Positions 1 through 5,841 of a stretch of DNA of 7,767 bases are shown here, piece by piece; position 1 is the stretch's first letter, and every line of letters starts with the position of its first letter. This stretch comes from Bacteroidales bacterium (lineage in GTDB: Bacteria > Bacteroidota > Bacteroidia > Bacteroidales > GCA-2748055). Below the pieces are notes generated by a model that was given only the letters and a program-made list of their open reading frames with translations, ran no database searches and was not told where the DNA came from. The stretch spans positions 1-7,767 of the forward strand of contig JANTFK010000141.1 in assembly GCA_024763595.1 (NCBI GenBank). The letters are read 5' to 3'. The position numbers were made by a program, and so were the translations under genes.

Positions 1-254
1 GAGGCGATTCCTTTGTTATTGAATCCTCCTGACCATCCGCCGGCAAACCCGGTTACGGTCTGCCCGTCGAGGGTTTGCGGGATGATGATGTTCTTCAATT
101 CAAAATCGTAGCTGCAACTGGTGATGATCCCGTTTTCCACCACTACATCATCATCTTGAAACGTATATTGTTGTGCAATTACATCGGAGACGATAAAAAT
201 CAAATGAATTAGCAAAGCACAAGTAATTGTTTTATGAATTCTATAATTTCTCAT
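1..254 (-). CDS. BspA-like leucine-rich-repeat secreted protein, N-terminal part (cut by window edge)
   Basis: The minus frame opens with ATG at 254-252 and stays open to the left edge (84 codons and two bases), so the 3' end is missing. Residues 1-28 form a signal peptide: MRNYRIHK is the charged start, LLIHLIFIV the hydrophobic core, and DVIAQQ a cleavage region typical of Bacteroidota. The mature part has FELKNIIIPQTLDGQTVTGF followed by FNNKGIAS. This is the pattern of BspA-type LRR_5 repeats, where 'iiIPxxldGqtVtxI' is followed by 'F.nkgl.sv'. Such proteins are exported and often carry a C-terminal T9SS sorting domain; here that end lies outside the window. The role is probably surface or extracellular binding, with ligand unknown. 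No standard start lies in frame just upstream. The family call rests on little more than one repeat. Confidence 0.7.
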   Translation of the reverse strand, partial: MRNYRIHKTITCALLIHLIFIVSDVIAQQYTFQDDDVVVENGIITSCSYDFELKNIIIPQTLDGQTVTGFAGGWSGGFNNKGIA

Positions 255-262
255 GGCAGTAT

Positions 263-284
263 TGTTTTTGATCTGTTTTTGATC
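263..284. repeat. Perfect 11-bp tandem direct repeat upstream of the LRR gene
   Basis: TGTTTTTGATC occurs twice in immediate succession (263-273 and 274-284). On the minus strand this reads GATCAAAAACA twice, ending 8 bases before the ATG of the LRR gene at 254. Eleven bases is about one helical turn, so the two copies would face the same side of the DNA. It could be an operator, a 5'-UTR element or a small slippage duplication; the sequence does not decide between these. Confidence 0.6.
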
Positions 285-530
285 ATTCTCATGGTTTTTA
301 CCTATTTCAGCATATTCACTTCAGCACATAGAATGATTGAGGTAAGAAAGGAGTGTGCTTTCTTCATTGGAAAAGATTTGGTGACCAGTTGCCTATACAA
401 TATACTAATTCTACTTTTACAGATTAATCTAAAAGTTGAAAAATGTTGATAAAACCCCTGAAAACACTGGGCTTTCAGAGGCATCGAAAAACATGATCTT
501 CGTACCTTCAAGGCATGTTCAATACAAATT
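285..530. other. Gene-free stretch between LRR gene and transposase remnant
   Basis: No convincing gene is seen here. The short open frames have no family resemblance and lack plausible ribosome sites. Two structures are visible. The first is a 10-bp palindrome AGATTAATCT (421-430), flanked by CTTTT at 414-418 and AAAAG at 431-435, so nearly the whole of 414-435 can fold on itself with a two-base bulge. The second is a six-pair hairpin, CTGAAA (458-463) with TTTCAG (473-478). On the minus strand the second is followed by GGGGTTTT, so it could act as a weak terminator for leftward transcription. The promoter of the LRR gene should lie in this stretch, but I find no clean TAnnTTTG box. Confidence 0.4.
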
Positions 531-920
531 AAAAGTATAAAAGATTATGAAAAAACACTAACTGCTGATCACGACAGGCTATTTGATTATCTGTCTGAAT
601 ATCAGTAGTGTTTCCAAAACAGAAGAAAGCTGTTTTTTGAAAAGGCGAAGCAATACACACAGGGAATGCTTCAAACCCAACGTTGTAACCTTGAATAGAT
701 AGGAACCGAATTGTTTTCAGATACAGCATTTCATTTCAGAATCCTACTGGAGCCATCGGGATGTGATAGATATTGCGGCAAGACAGCCAATAGCCAGGTA
801 GCATTCATCGGATATCTGTGTAATGGAGATTTTGCATCTCTGGTAGATGCCAGATTATACTTAGCCGGGGACTGGTGTGGTAATCCGGAAACAATTACAT
901 TGGAAATTTCAAAGAAATAA
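531..920 (+). pseudogene. Decayed IS701/DDE_5-type transposase gene
   Basis: Three blocks in transposase order can be read. Block 1 (about 531-722) contains LFDYLSEYQ, then TAG (606-608), then CFQNRRKLFFEKAKQYTQGM and LQTQRCNLE, then a second TAG (696-698) and IGTELFSDT. This is the family N-terminal region, which ends in a 'YxxGLLqxeRkNlERia' pattern. Block 2, shifted one frame (724-774), reads QHFISESYWSHRDVIDI, matching the family's 'lQhFisxspWdhrxVid'. Block 3, back in the first frame (771-about 890), reads YCGKTANSQVAF and then ASLVDARLYLAGDW, matching 'QYCGxxGKxaNxQVxv' and 'vDxRLYLPxxW'. The expected segment between blocks 2 and 3, which carries the first catalytic Asp (DESG), is missing, so a deletion of roughly 50-60 codons is inferred near 768-774. 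The rest of the catalytic domain is not recognisable. The product cannot be active. Family assignment is from memory of motifs. Confidence 0.75.
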
Positions 921-1120
921 AGGTGGAATTAATTTCAGCCCTCCTGATCTGGCGCAGGAGTCCTTATCGCTTTTTCGAAAATGAGCAGCGAGTAAATTGG
1001 CAATAGCCGTGTCAGCTCGACAGCAAATTATCTTGATGATATTTTCGCCTTCAATGTTTTCTGTCTCCAAGGCATAAACTTTCGCCTGACGCCGGGATTT
1101 CTTTGCTACACGTTATCAGA
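921..1120. other. Unassigned stretch between transposase remnant and DUF354 gene
   Basis: No gene is supported here. A plus frame just past block 3 of the remnant (about 896-945) reads FKEIKVELISALL. It faintly resembles the 'FKTKxELAlexI' segment that follows in these transposases, so the remnant may continue after a frame change. The minus strand has an open frame of 67 codons (909-1112) without a usable start codon. Terminal inverted repeats of the insertion sequence were not found on either side. Confidence 0.3.
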
Positions 1121-2224
1121 CTACACAGCGTCATTTTGACCGTGTTGATAAGAGATTAACCCCCGGAATGTCAACTGGTAGTCAGGGTCCTCTCTCATGA
1201 TCCTGGCGCTGCCGGGCAGGTTTCCGGCAAACCAGATCAGGAACCTGGAAGCATCAATTTTATCGTTCAGCAGCTGCGTTCGGGCTTCCCGGAAACTTTC
1301 ACGCATGCTGTCATTTCTCAGCAGTTCGTCCAGCTTTGCAAAGGAGCCTCCCATCTGATCCGGGGTATAATGGAACAGCAAACCGTATGCTTCAAGTTCA
1401 CTGATATAGGAGAATTTCTCAGCGCTGACAAAAATGGCAGGGATACCCAGTACTGCAGCCTCGGCGGCCATGGTTGCGCTGTTGCCCCAGAAAACCCTGC
1501 ACCCGGCCAGCTCCTTATGGATCTGCAACCTGTCTGCCATCCGGACCCCTTTCACCTGGTCCGGGTTTACCTCGACCTCAGCAGAAAAGAGGGCCGGGTT
1601 CTGCTCGCTGTACCGGTTTATTTGCGCAATGATCGCCGGTACATTTACCCGGGACCCTGGAGAGTGATGGATGGAGTCGGTGCGGGCAAGGCGGAAGAAG
1701 ATCCCGTTGCCCGGGGTTTCCGACCGGAACCGGTTTGGATGCAGATAGGCCAGCTCTTTAAAAGTCCGGAGATGAAAATGGTTCTTATGAAACTGATGGG
1801 GATAGTGTACCGGCGATAGCAGGTAGGTTGAATGCTTGATGATGGAAAGCAGCCTGGGATTATCATCCGTATCATCATATGTGAGACTCTGAATTCCCAG
1901 TATCCTGGAAGCGAGAACCAGGTAGGGGGAGGATAAACTGATGGCCAGACCGGGCCTGAACCGTACCAGAAGCACCAGGATCAGTGCTACAATATAGAGG
2001 GAGTAAACATATTTCCCCAGCGTGGAATTGCTGCCCGACCCCCTGTTAATATAGGCAATGCCGGCCGACTGCAGCAATTGATGGAGGCACTCTTTGTCCC
2101 GTGCCACAACCTTCAGCCTGTAACCATTCTCATTTAAATGGGCCATCAGATGTTTAAAAAAATGAAAGTCGGCCGGGTGATTCAGATCAAATAAGATCCT
2201 CCTGTTTTCCTTGTGTCTGCTCAT
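1121..2224 (-). CDS. DUF354 family protein (glycosyltransferase-like fold)
   Basis: The 367-residue product matches the DUF354 family at both ends and is close to its usual length. The N-terminus RRILFDLNHPADFHFFKHL (8-26) corresponds to the family's 'iLfDixHPaxvhlFKnl', followed by a segment like 'vvaRdKe' (39-44). Residues 74-110 are strongly hydrophobic and read like a Rossmann-type core rather than a true membrane span. The C-terminal half carries GNSATMAAEAAVLGIPAIF (247-265), the donor-side motif shared with GT-B enzymes such as MurG and UDP-GlcNAc 2-epimerase. Members often sit in polysaccharide loci; no reaction is established, so no function is assigned beyond sugar-nucleotide-related. 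The start is ATG at 2224-2222, eighteen bases after a good promoter box. It is divergent from cysQ. The downstream neighbour is mobile-element debris, so it is probably a single-gene unit. Confidence 0.8.
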   Translation of the reverse strand: MSRHKENRRILFDLNHPADFHFFKHLMAHLNENGYRLKVVARDKECLHQLLQSAGIAYINRGSGSNSTLGKYVYSLYIVALILVLLVRFRPGLAISLSSPYLVLASRILGIQSLTYDDTDDNPRLLSIIKHSTYLLSPVHYPHQFHKNHFHLRTFKELAYLHPNRFRSETPGNGIFFRLARTDSIHHSPGSRVNVPAIIAQINRYSEQNPALFSAEVEVNPDQVKGVRMADRLQIHKELAGCRVFWGNSATMAAEAAVLGIPAIFVSAEKFSYISELEAYGLLFHYTPDQMGGSFAKLDELLRNDSMRESFREARTQLLNDKIDASRFLIWFAGNLPGSARIMREDPDYQLTFRGLISYQHGQNDAV

Positions 2225-2240
2225 GGATGTTGAAACATTA

Positions 2241-2269
2241 CAAACTTATTGAATTCTTATCTGAATCAA
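2241..2269 (-). promoter_or_regulatory. Bacteroidota-type promoter for the DUF354 gene
   Basis: On the minus strand TAAGTTTG (2248-2241) is a perfect TAnnTTTG -7 box. A TTG (2269-2267) lies 18 bases upstream, within the spacing used by Bacteroidota housekeeping sigma factor. Transcription would start about 10 bases before the ATG at 2224, giving a very short leader. Position and orientation suit the DUF354 gene only. Confidence 0.55.
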
Positions 2270-2285
2270 GAATAGATCATTTTAA

Positions 2286-2293
2286 TATCTTCG
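2286..2293 (+). promoter_or_regulatory. Possible -7 box for cysQ
   Basis: TATCTTCG matches TAnnTTTG at seven of eight positions and ends five bases before the ATG at 2299. If used, transcription would begin at or next to the start codon, giving a leaderless or nearly leaderless mRNA. No TTG lies at the usual distance upstream, which weakens the call. It argues for the start at 2299 rather than the longer frame starting at 2227, which would run through this box and the opposing promoter. Confidence 0.35.
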
Positions 2294-2298
2294 TATGT

Positions 2299-3093
2299 AT
2301 GAAAAGTAACTATACGCTGGCCATTCAGGCCGCCATCCAGGCCGGAAAAGCGATCCTTGAGGTTTATGAATCGGGAGATTTCGGGATCGAATCCAAGGCC
2401 GATCACTCCCCGTTGACCCTTGCTGATAAAAAAGCGAATGGCATCATTGAGGATATGCTGAAGGAGACAGCGATCCCCATCCTGAGTGAGGAGGGGAAGG
2501 AGATCCCGTTCATGAACCGCAGCTGGTGGTCCAGGTTCTGGCTGGTGGATCCGTTGGATGGTACCAAGGAGTTTATCAAACGGAACGGTGAGTTTACGGT
2601 CAACATTGCCCTGGTTGAGGAGGGAACCACCCGTTTCGGTGTGGTGTTTGCCCCTGTGCTGACCGAGCTCTATATGGGTATACCGGGCCGTGGCGCATAC
2701 CTCTGCAGTAAAGAGAAATATTTTAACCAGCCGTTAGACTACCTGCTCCAATTCTCCGACAGCTTACCCAACCGGACACCCGATGAGGAAAAGTTCAGGG
2801 TGGTTGCCAGCCGTTCACATTATAATGAGGATACAGCGGCATTTGTGAATGCAATGGATACAGGCGGGAAAGAGGTCTCCCTGGTAAGTAAAGGCAGTTC
2901 ATTAAAGCTTTGCATGGTAGCTTCGGGAGAAGCGGATATCTATCCCCGGCTGGGACCCACCATGGAGTGGGATACCGCTGCGGCCCACGCAGTGGTCAAA
3001 GCCTCCGGTAAGAATGTCTACAGGGCAGATACCGGGAAAGAGCTTGAATACAATAAAGAAAACCTTCTGAATCCCTATTTCGTAGTAAAGTAA
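2299..3093 (+). CDS. cysQ: 3'(2'),5'-bisphosphate nucleotidase CysQ
   Basis: CysQ removes the 3'-phosphate of PAP (adenosine 3',5'-bisphosphate), giving AMP, and so clears the inhibitory by-product of PAPS-using enzymes; it can also act on PAPS. The 264-residue product is a typical inositol-monophosphatase-superfamily protein. SEEGKE (63-68) supplies acidic metal ligands, WLVDPLDGTKEF (81-92) is the signature with D84 and D87, and EWDTAAAHAV (223-232) is the second signature with D225. All metal-binding residues are present, so it should be active in the cytoplasm. The start MKSNYTLAIQAA is preferred. A TTG start at 2227 would add 24 residues with no family resemblance and cross both promoters. 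It is divergent from the DUF354 gene. CysC, which makes PAPS, lies 2.1 kb away on the opposite strand. Confidence 0.93.
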   Translation: MKSNYTLAIQAAIQAGKAILEVYESGDFGIESKADHSPLTLADKKANGIIEDMLKETAIPILSEEGKEIPFMNRSWWSRFWLVDPLDGTKEFIKRNGEFTVNIALVEEGTTRFGVVFAPVLTELYMGIPGRGAYLCSKEKYFNQPLDYLLQFSDSLPNRTPDEEKFRVVASRSHYNEDTAAFVNAMDTGGKEVSLVSKGSSLKLCMVASGEADIYPRLGPTMEWDTAAAHAVVKASGKNVYRADTGKELEYNKENLLNPYFVVK

Positions 3094-3098
3094 GGATC

Positions 3099-3132
3099 GG
3101 CCCGGTGCAACCAAAACAGGTTGGACCCGGTC
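3099..3132 (+). terminator. Imperfect hairpin after cysQ (possible terminator or attenuator)
   Basis: CCCGGTGCAACC (3101-3112) pairs with GGTTGGACCCGG (3119-3130) around the loop AAAACA, with two mismatches, and can be extended by a G-T and a G-C pair to 3099/3132. It starts six bases after the cysQ stop. No T-run follows, so it is not a classic intrinsic terminator. It may partly separate cysQ from the sigma factor gene or stabilise the cysQ mRNA end. Confidence 0.4.
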
Positions 3133-3151
3133 ATCATAATTGAATCCTTAC

Positions 3152-3700
3152 ATGAGCAGTGAGAAGGACATACTTACGGGATGTGTCAGCGGAAAACAAT
3201 GGGCGCAGCGGGAGTTGTATGACAAATACGCCCGCCTGATGCTGGGTATTTGTAACCGGTATGCACAGAGTCTGGAAGAGGCGGAGGATGTTATGCAGGA
3301 AGGTTTTGTAAAGATCTTCCTGAATATAAGGGAGTTTAAAGGTGATGGCGCCGTAGCGGCCTGGATGCGCAGGATCATGATCAATACCGCCATTACCCAT
3401 TACCACAAGATGAAAAAGTACCGCTACCATGATGACCTGGATGCGGTAAGCGAAGTAAAATTTGAGGAGAGAACCTGGGGTGAAACCGACTTTACAAAAG
3501 AGGAACTTTATCAAGTTATCCACCAGATGCCGGAAGGGTACAGGCTGGTATTTAACCTCTACGCTGTGGAGGGATACAAGCACAGGGAGATTGCAGAGAT
3601 CCTTCAGATTGATGAGAACACAAGCAAATCGCAGTACAGCAGGGCCAGGCGATGGCTCCAGGAACGATTAATCAAGATACAGGGTGAGAGATCCCGGTAA
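3152..3700 (+). CDS. ECF-type RNA polymerase sigma factor
   Basis: The 182-residue protein has the two-domain layout of extracytoplasmic-function sigma factors. Region 2 spans about residues 24-90: YDKYARLMLGICNRY, then AEDVMQEGFVKIF (the -10-binding and core-binding part), then AWMRRIMINTAITHYHK. Region 4 spans about 118-172, with MPEGYRLVFNLYAVEGYKHREI and AEILQIDENTSKSQYSRARR forming the helix-turn-helix for -35 recognition. ATG at 3152 gives the usual short N-terminus MSSEKDILTG; a TTG at 3140 would add only four residues. No Bacteroidota promoter is visible in the 58 bases after cysQ, so it may be read through from cysQ or have its own unusual promoter, for example autoregulated. The next gene begins one base after its stop, pointing to translational coupling and a partner role. 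Target genes are unknown. Confidence 0.93.
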   Translation: MSSEKDILTGCVSGKQWAQRELYDKYARLMLGICNRYAQSLEEAEDVMQEGFVKIFLNIREFKGDGAVAAWMRRIMINTAITHYHKMKKYRYHDDLDAVSEVKFEERTWGETDFTKEELYQVIHQMPEGYRLVFNLYAVEGYKHREIAEILQIDENTSKSQYSRARRWLQERLIKIQGERSR

Positions 3701-3701
3701 G

Positions 3702-5072
3702 ATGCATGAAGAGCTCAACATAGAACAACTGGTGCAATCAAAGCTGGGAGAGGCCGAAGTGGCTCCCTCTGCCGATACCTGGACACACATTCGGAAGAAG
3801 GTCCGCCGGATGCAGTTCCTGAAGTTCCGTCCCGGCCGGTTCAATATCTGGTACCTGGGTATACTGCTGATCTCCGGGGCAGGGATCACAGGTGAACTTA
3901 CCGTTGAAGATACCGGCAGTGAGGAACCGTTATACCGGGAAACCCGGGAGAGCGTTATCCCGGAAGCGAAAAATGTAAAGGAAGCGGTCAGAGAACCGGC
4001 AGCAGCAGTTGAGAAAGCACAGGAACAGCAGGAACGTCAGGAACATCAGGAAGGAAATCAAACAGGTGCCGGTAAAAAACTGGTGGGATCCGGTGAAATA
4101 CTCCGGACTGACCGGGTTGATCCGGTTGAAGTGACAGACGCCCCGGACACTTTAAAGGGAGAAGAGATGACCCTGCCGGAACCGGTGGAAATAATTGAAG
4201 AAGCACCTATCCATGAAGATAAATTACCGCTGATGGGCGGGTTTACCAGTTCTGTACAATCGGGCTGTGCACCTTTAACCGTTCAGTTCCGGGCTCCGCA
4301 TGCAAAGGCGTCCACCTACCGGTGGTCCTTCGGAACAGGTGACCGGAGCAGTGTCCCTGATCCGCTCTACACCTTCAGGGAGGCGGGTCAATATACGGTG
4401 CTGCTTACCGTAGCGCACAGCGACGGAACACCTTCAGAATACCGTCAGCTGATTGAGGTACATCCTGCCCCAAAGGCCGATTTCCAGATTGAGGAGGGAT
4501 TTGAGGGGATTGACAATCACCTGACCCTGAACCTGGTAAACTATTCCAGCGAAGCTGCTGCTTTTTCATGGAGCCTGCTGGAAGGGGACCGGAACGAATG
4601 CAGTTACTGGTCATCCGAAGAATACCAGCCGGTTATCAGGCTGAAGGAGCTGAGCAGAGGCACAGAGGAGATCCGCCTCATCGTTACCGGTGAATCTGGT
4701 TGCAGGGATACACTCTCAAAGGAACTGCCTGTGGAGATTGCCTCCTCAGAAGACAGGATCAGGTTCCCCAATGCCTTCAGCCCCAATCCCACAGGACCGG
4801 GAAGCGGTATGTTCAATCCACAGTCCAGGCGGACCGACCTGTTCCACCCGGTGCTGACAGAAGTACCTGTCAGTTATCACTTAACGGTATATACCCGGAG
4901 AGGGAAGATGATCTTTGAAACCAGGGAGGTGTATCGGGGGTGGGACGGCTATATCAACCAGGAACGTGTAGCCGGGGGCGTATATGTCTGGATGGTTGAA
5001 GGAACCTGGGAAGACGGGGCCGCATTCAGTTTCCGGGGTGATGTAACGCTGATCTGGAACGAATTATGGTAA
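3702..5072 (+). CDS. Membrane-anchored anti-sigma-like protein with PKD domain and T9SS type B-like C-terminal domain
   Basis: The 456-residue product has several distinct parts. Residues 1-45 (MHEELNIEQLVQSKL, APSADTWTHIRKKVRR) look like the cytoplasmic start of Bacteroidota anti-sigma factors, with a short helix, 'Ps.dtW..I' and a basic patch. Residues 48-64 (IWYLGILLISGAGITG) are one membrane span; with the basic residues before it, the N-terminus should be inside. Residues 70-175 are a charged Glu/Gln/Pro-rich linker. Residues 178-254 are a PKD domain (GCAPLTVQF, YRWSFGTGD, YTFREAGQYTVLLTV). Residues 256-347 are a second beta-sandwich-like region. Residues 354-456 resemble the gliding-motility/T9SS type B domain: FPNAFSPNPTGPGSGMFNP, YHLTVYTRRGKMIFE, GWDGYIN, GGVYVWMVEG and a closing GDVTLIW. 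There is no cleavable signal peptide. ATG at 3702 (TAAGATG junction with the sigma gene) is preferred over GTG at 3684. The anti-sigma role is inferred from position and N-terminus. Confidence 0.8.
   Translation: MHEELNIEQLVQSKLGEAEVAPSADTWTHIRKKVRRMQFLKFRPGRFNIWYLGILLISGAGITGELTVEDTGSEEPLYRETRESVIPEAKNVKEAVREPAAAVEKAQEQQERQEHQEGNQTGAGKKLVGSGEILRTDRVDPVEVTDAPDTLKGEEMTLPEPVEIIEEAPIHEDKLPLMGGFTSSVQSGCAPLTVQFRAPHAKASTYRWSFGTGDRSSVPDPLYTFREAGQYTVLLTVAHSDGTPSEYRQLIEVHPAPKADFQIEEGFEGIDNHLTLNLVNYSSEAAAFSWSLLEGDRNECSYWSSEEYQPVIRLKELSRGTEEIRLIVTGESGCRDTLSKELPVEIASSEDRIRFPNAFSPNPTGPGSGMFNPQSRRTDLFHPVLTEVPVSYHLTVYTRRGKMIFETREVYRGWDGYINQERVAGGVYVWMVEGTWEDGAAFSFRGDVTLIWNELW
4020..4055 (+). repeat. 9-bp tandem repeat inside the linker of the anti-sigma-like gene
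   Basis: Four successive 9-base units start with CAGGAA: CAGGAACAG, CAGGAACGT, CAGGAACAT, CAGGAAGGA. They encode part of the Gln/Glu-rich stretch AQEQQERQEHQEGNQ (residues 106-120). The unit length is a multiple of three, so gain or loss of copies would change linker length without breaking the frame. Confidence 0.7.
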
Positions 5073-5166
5073 GCGCAAAGGAATAGTAATTTGTACTCCT
5101 GTGCCACCAGGGTCATCAAAAGAATTTCGGGTATTGCCGGATCTCCTGAAAGGATATCATCAACTG

Positions 5167-5763
5167 CTACAATGTAATCCGGTCGATAATCGTATCGAAG
5201 ATCATATCCACCGAATCTTTGATGGAGGTAGATGAGGTGTCAATTTCCACATCGGGATTTTCAGGGGCCTCGAAGGGAGCCGAGATCCCTGTAAAGTCTT
5301 TGATAATGCCGGCACGGGCTTTCTGATAAAGGCCCTTGGTATCCCGCGTCTCACACACTTCCAGGGGGGGATTCAGGAAAATCTCGATAAAATCGTCTTT
5401 GCCGATGATGTTCCTGGCCATCTCCCTGATCTCATTGGTGGGACTTATAAAGGAACAGATGGTGATCATCCCCGTATTGATCAGCAGTTTGGATACTTCA
5501 GCAATCCGCCTGATGTTTTCCAGCCGGTCCTCTTTACTGAATCCCAGGTTGTTATTGATCCCGGTCCGGATATTATCTCCGTCCAGCACCTGGCAGAAGA
5601 ACCTGCGGAAAAAGAGCTCCTTTTCCAGGTTGGCCGCCAGGGTGGTTTTACCTGACCCGGATAACCCGGTAAACCAGATCACTTTTGCACTCTGCCGGAG
5701 GATCTCCTCTTTTACTTTCCGGTCGTAAATCCGGTCAAATACCGGGTAGATATTCTTGTTCAT
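5167..5763 (-). CDS. cysC: Adenylylsulfate kinase CysC
   Basis: CysC phosphorylates adenosine 5'-phosphosulfate (APS) with ATP to give PAPS, the sulfate donor. The 198-residue product is full length. The Walker A loop is GLSGSGKTT (33-41) within VIWFTGLSGSGKTTLA. DGDNIRTGINNNLGFS (61-76) binds APS, NIRRIAEVSKL (83-93) follows, S107 in FISPTNEIR is the conserved serine of the family, and KARAGIIKDFTGI plus APFEAPENP (148-170) form the lid and C-terminal region. The N-terminus NIYPVFDRIYDRK is the extension common in Bacteroidota CysC. The start is ATG at 5763-5761, preceded by an A/G-rich AAGAAAG. It lies 78 bases downstream of the Wzi gene on the same strand and may share its transcript. It converges on the sigma/anti-sigma-like pair with 94 bases between stops. 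No CysD/CysN (ATP sulfurylase) is in the window. Confidence 0.95.
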   Translation of the reverse strand: MNKNIYPVFDRIYDRKVKEEILRQSAKVIWFTGLSGSGKTTLAANLEKELFFRRFFCQVLDGDNIRTGINNNLGFSKEDRLENIRRIAEVSKLLINTGMITICSFISPTNEIREMARNIIGKDDFIEIFLNPPLEVCETRDTKGLYQKARAGIIKDFTGISAPFEAPENPDVEIDTSSTSIKDSVDMIFDTIIDRITL

Positions 5764-5841
5764 GTACTGCTTTCTTAAATGCTTTTTGAGATATATACGT
5801 TAATTATCGGTAAATGTTATGCTCCGGAATTAAAACCGGTA

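Noticed and set aside
234..449. Plus-strand open frame of 71 codons with a hydrophobic start
   Set aside because: It begins inside the LRR gene's signal-peptide coding region on the other strand, crosses its repeat and leader, and has no recognisable family.
909..1112. Minus-strand open frame of 67 codons reading AKKSRRQAKVYALETENIEG and onward
   Set aside because: It looks protein-like but has no ATG, GTG or TTG start in a sensible place, no family resemblance, and overlaps the transposase remnant. It may be debris.
1370..1819. Plus-strand open frame of 149 codons inside the DUF354 gene
   Set aside because: It is antisense to a recognised gene with clear family motifs; its protein has no recognisable features, so it is a frame shadow.
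3134..3583. Minus-strand open frame of 149 codons opposite the sigma factor gene
   Set aside because: The opposite strand carries unmistakable ECF sigma regions 2 and 4; this frame has no recognisable domains.
5073..5166. Expected bidirectional terminator between the convergent stops of the PKD gene and cysC
   Set aside because: Only a four-pair CCTG/CAGG stem and no T-runs were found, so no terminator is called here.
5824..5839. CCGG...CCGG mini-hairpin between the Wzi gene and cysC
   Set aside because: Only four pairs and no T-run on the minus strand, so not a credible terminator; it does not argue against co-transcription.
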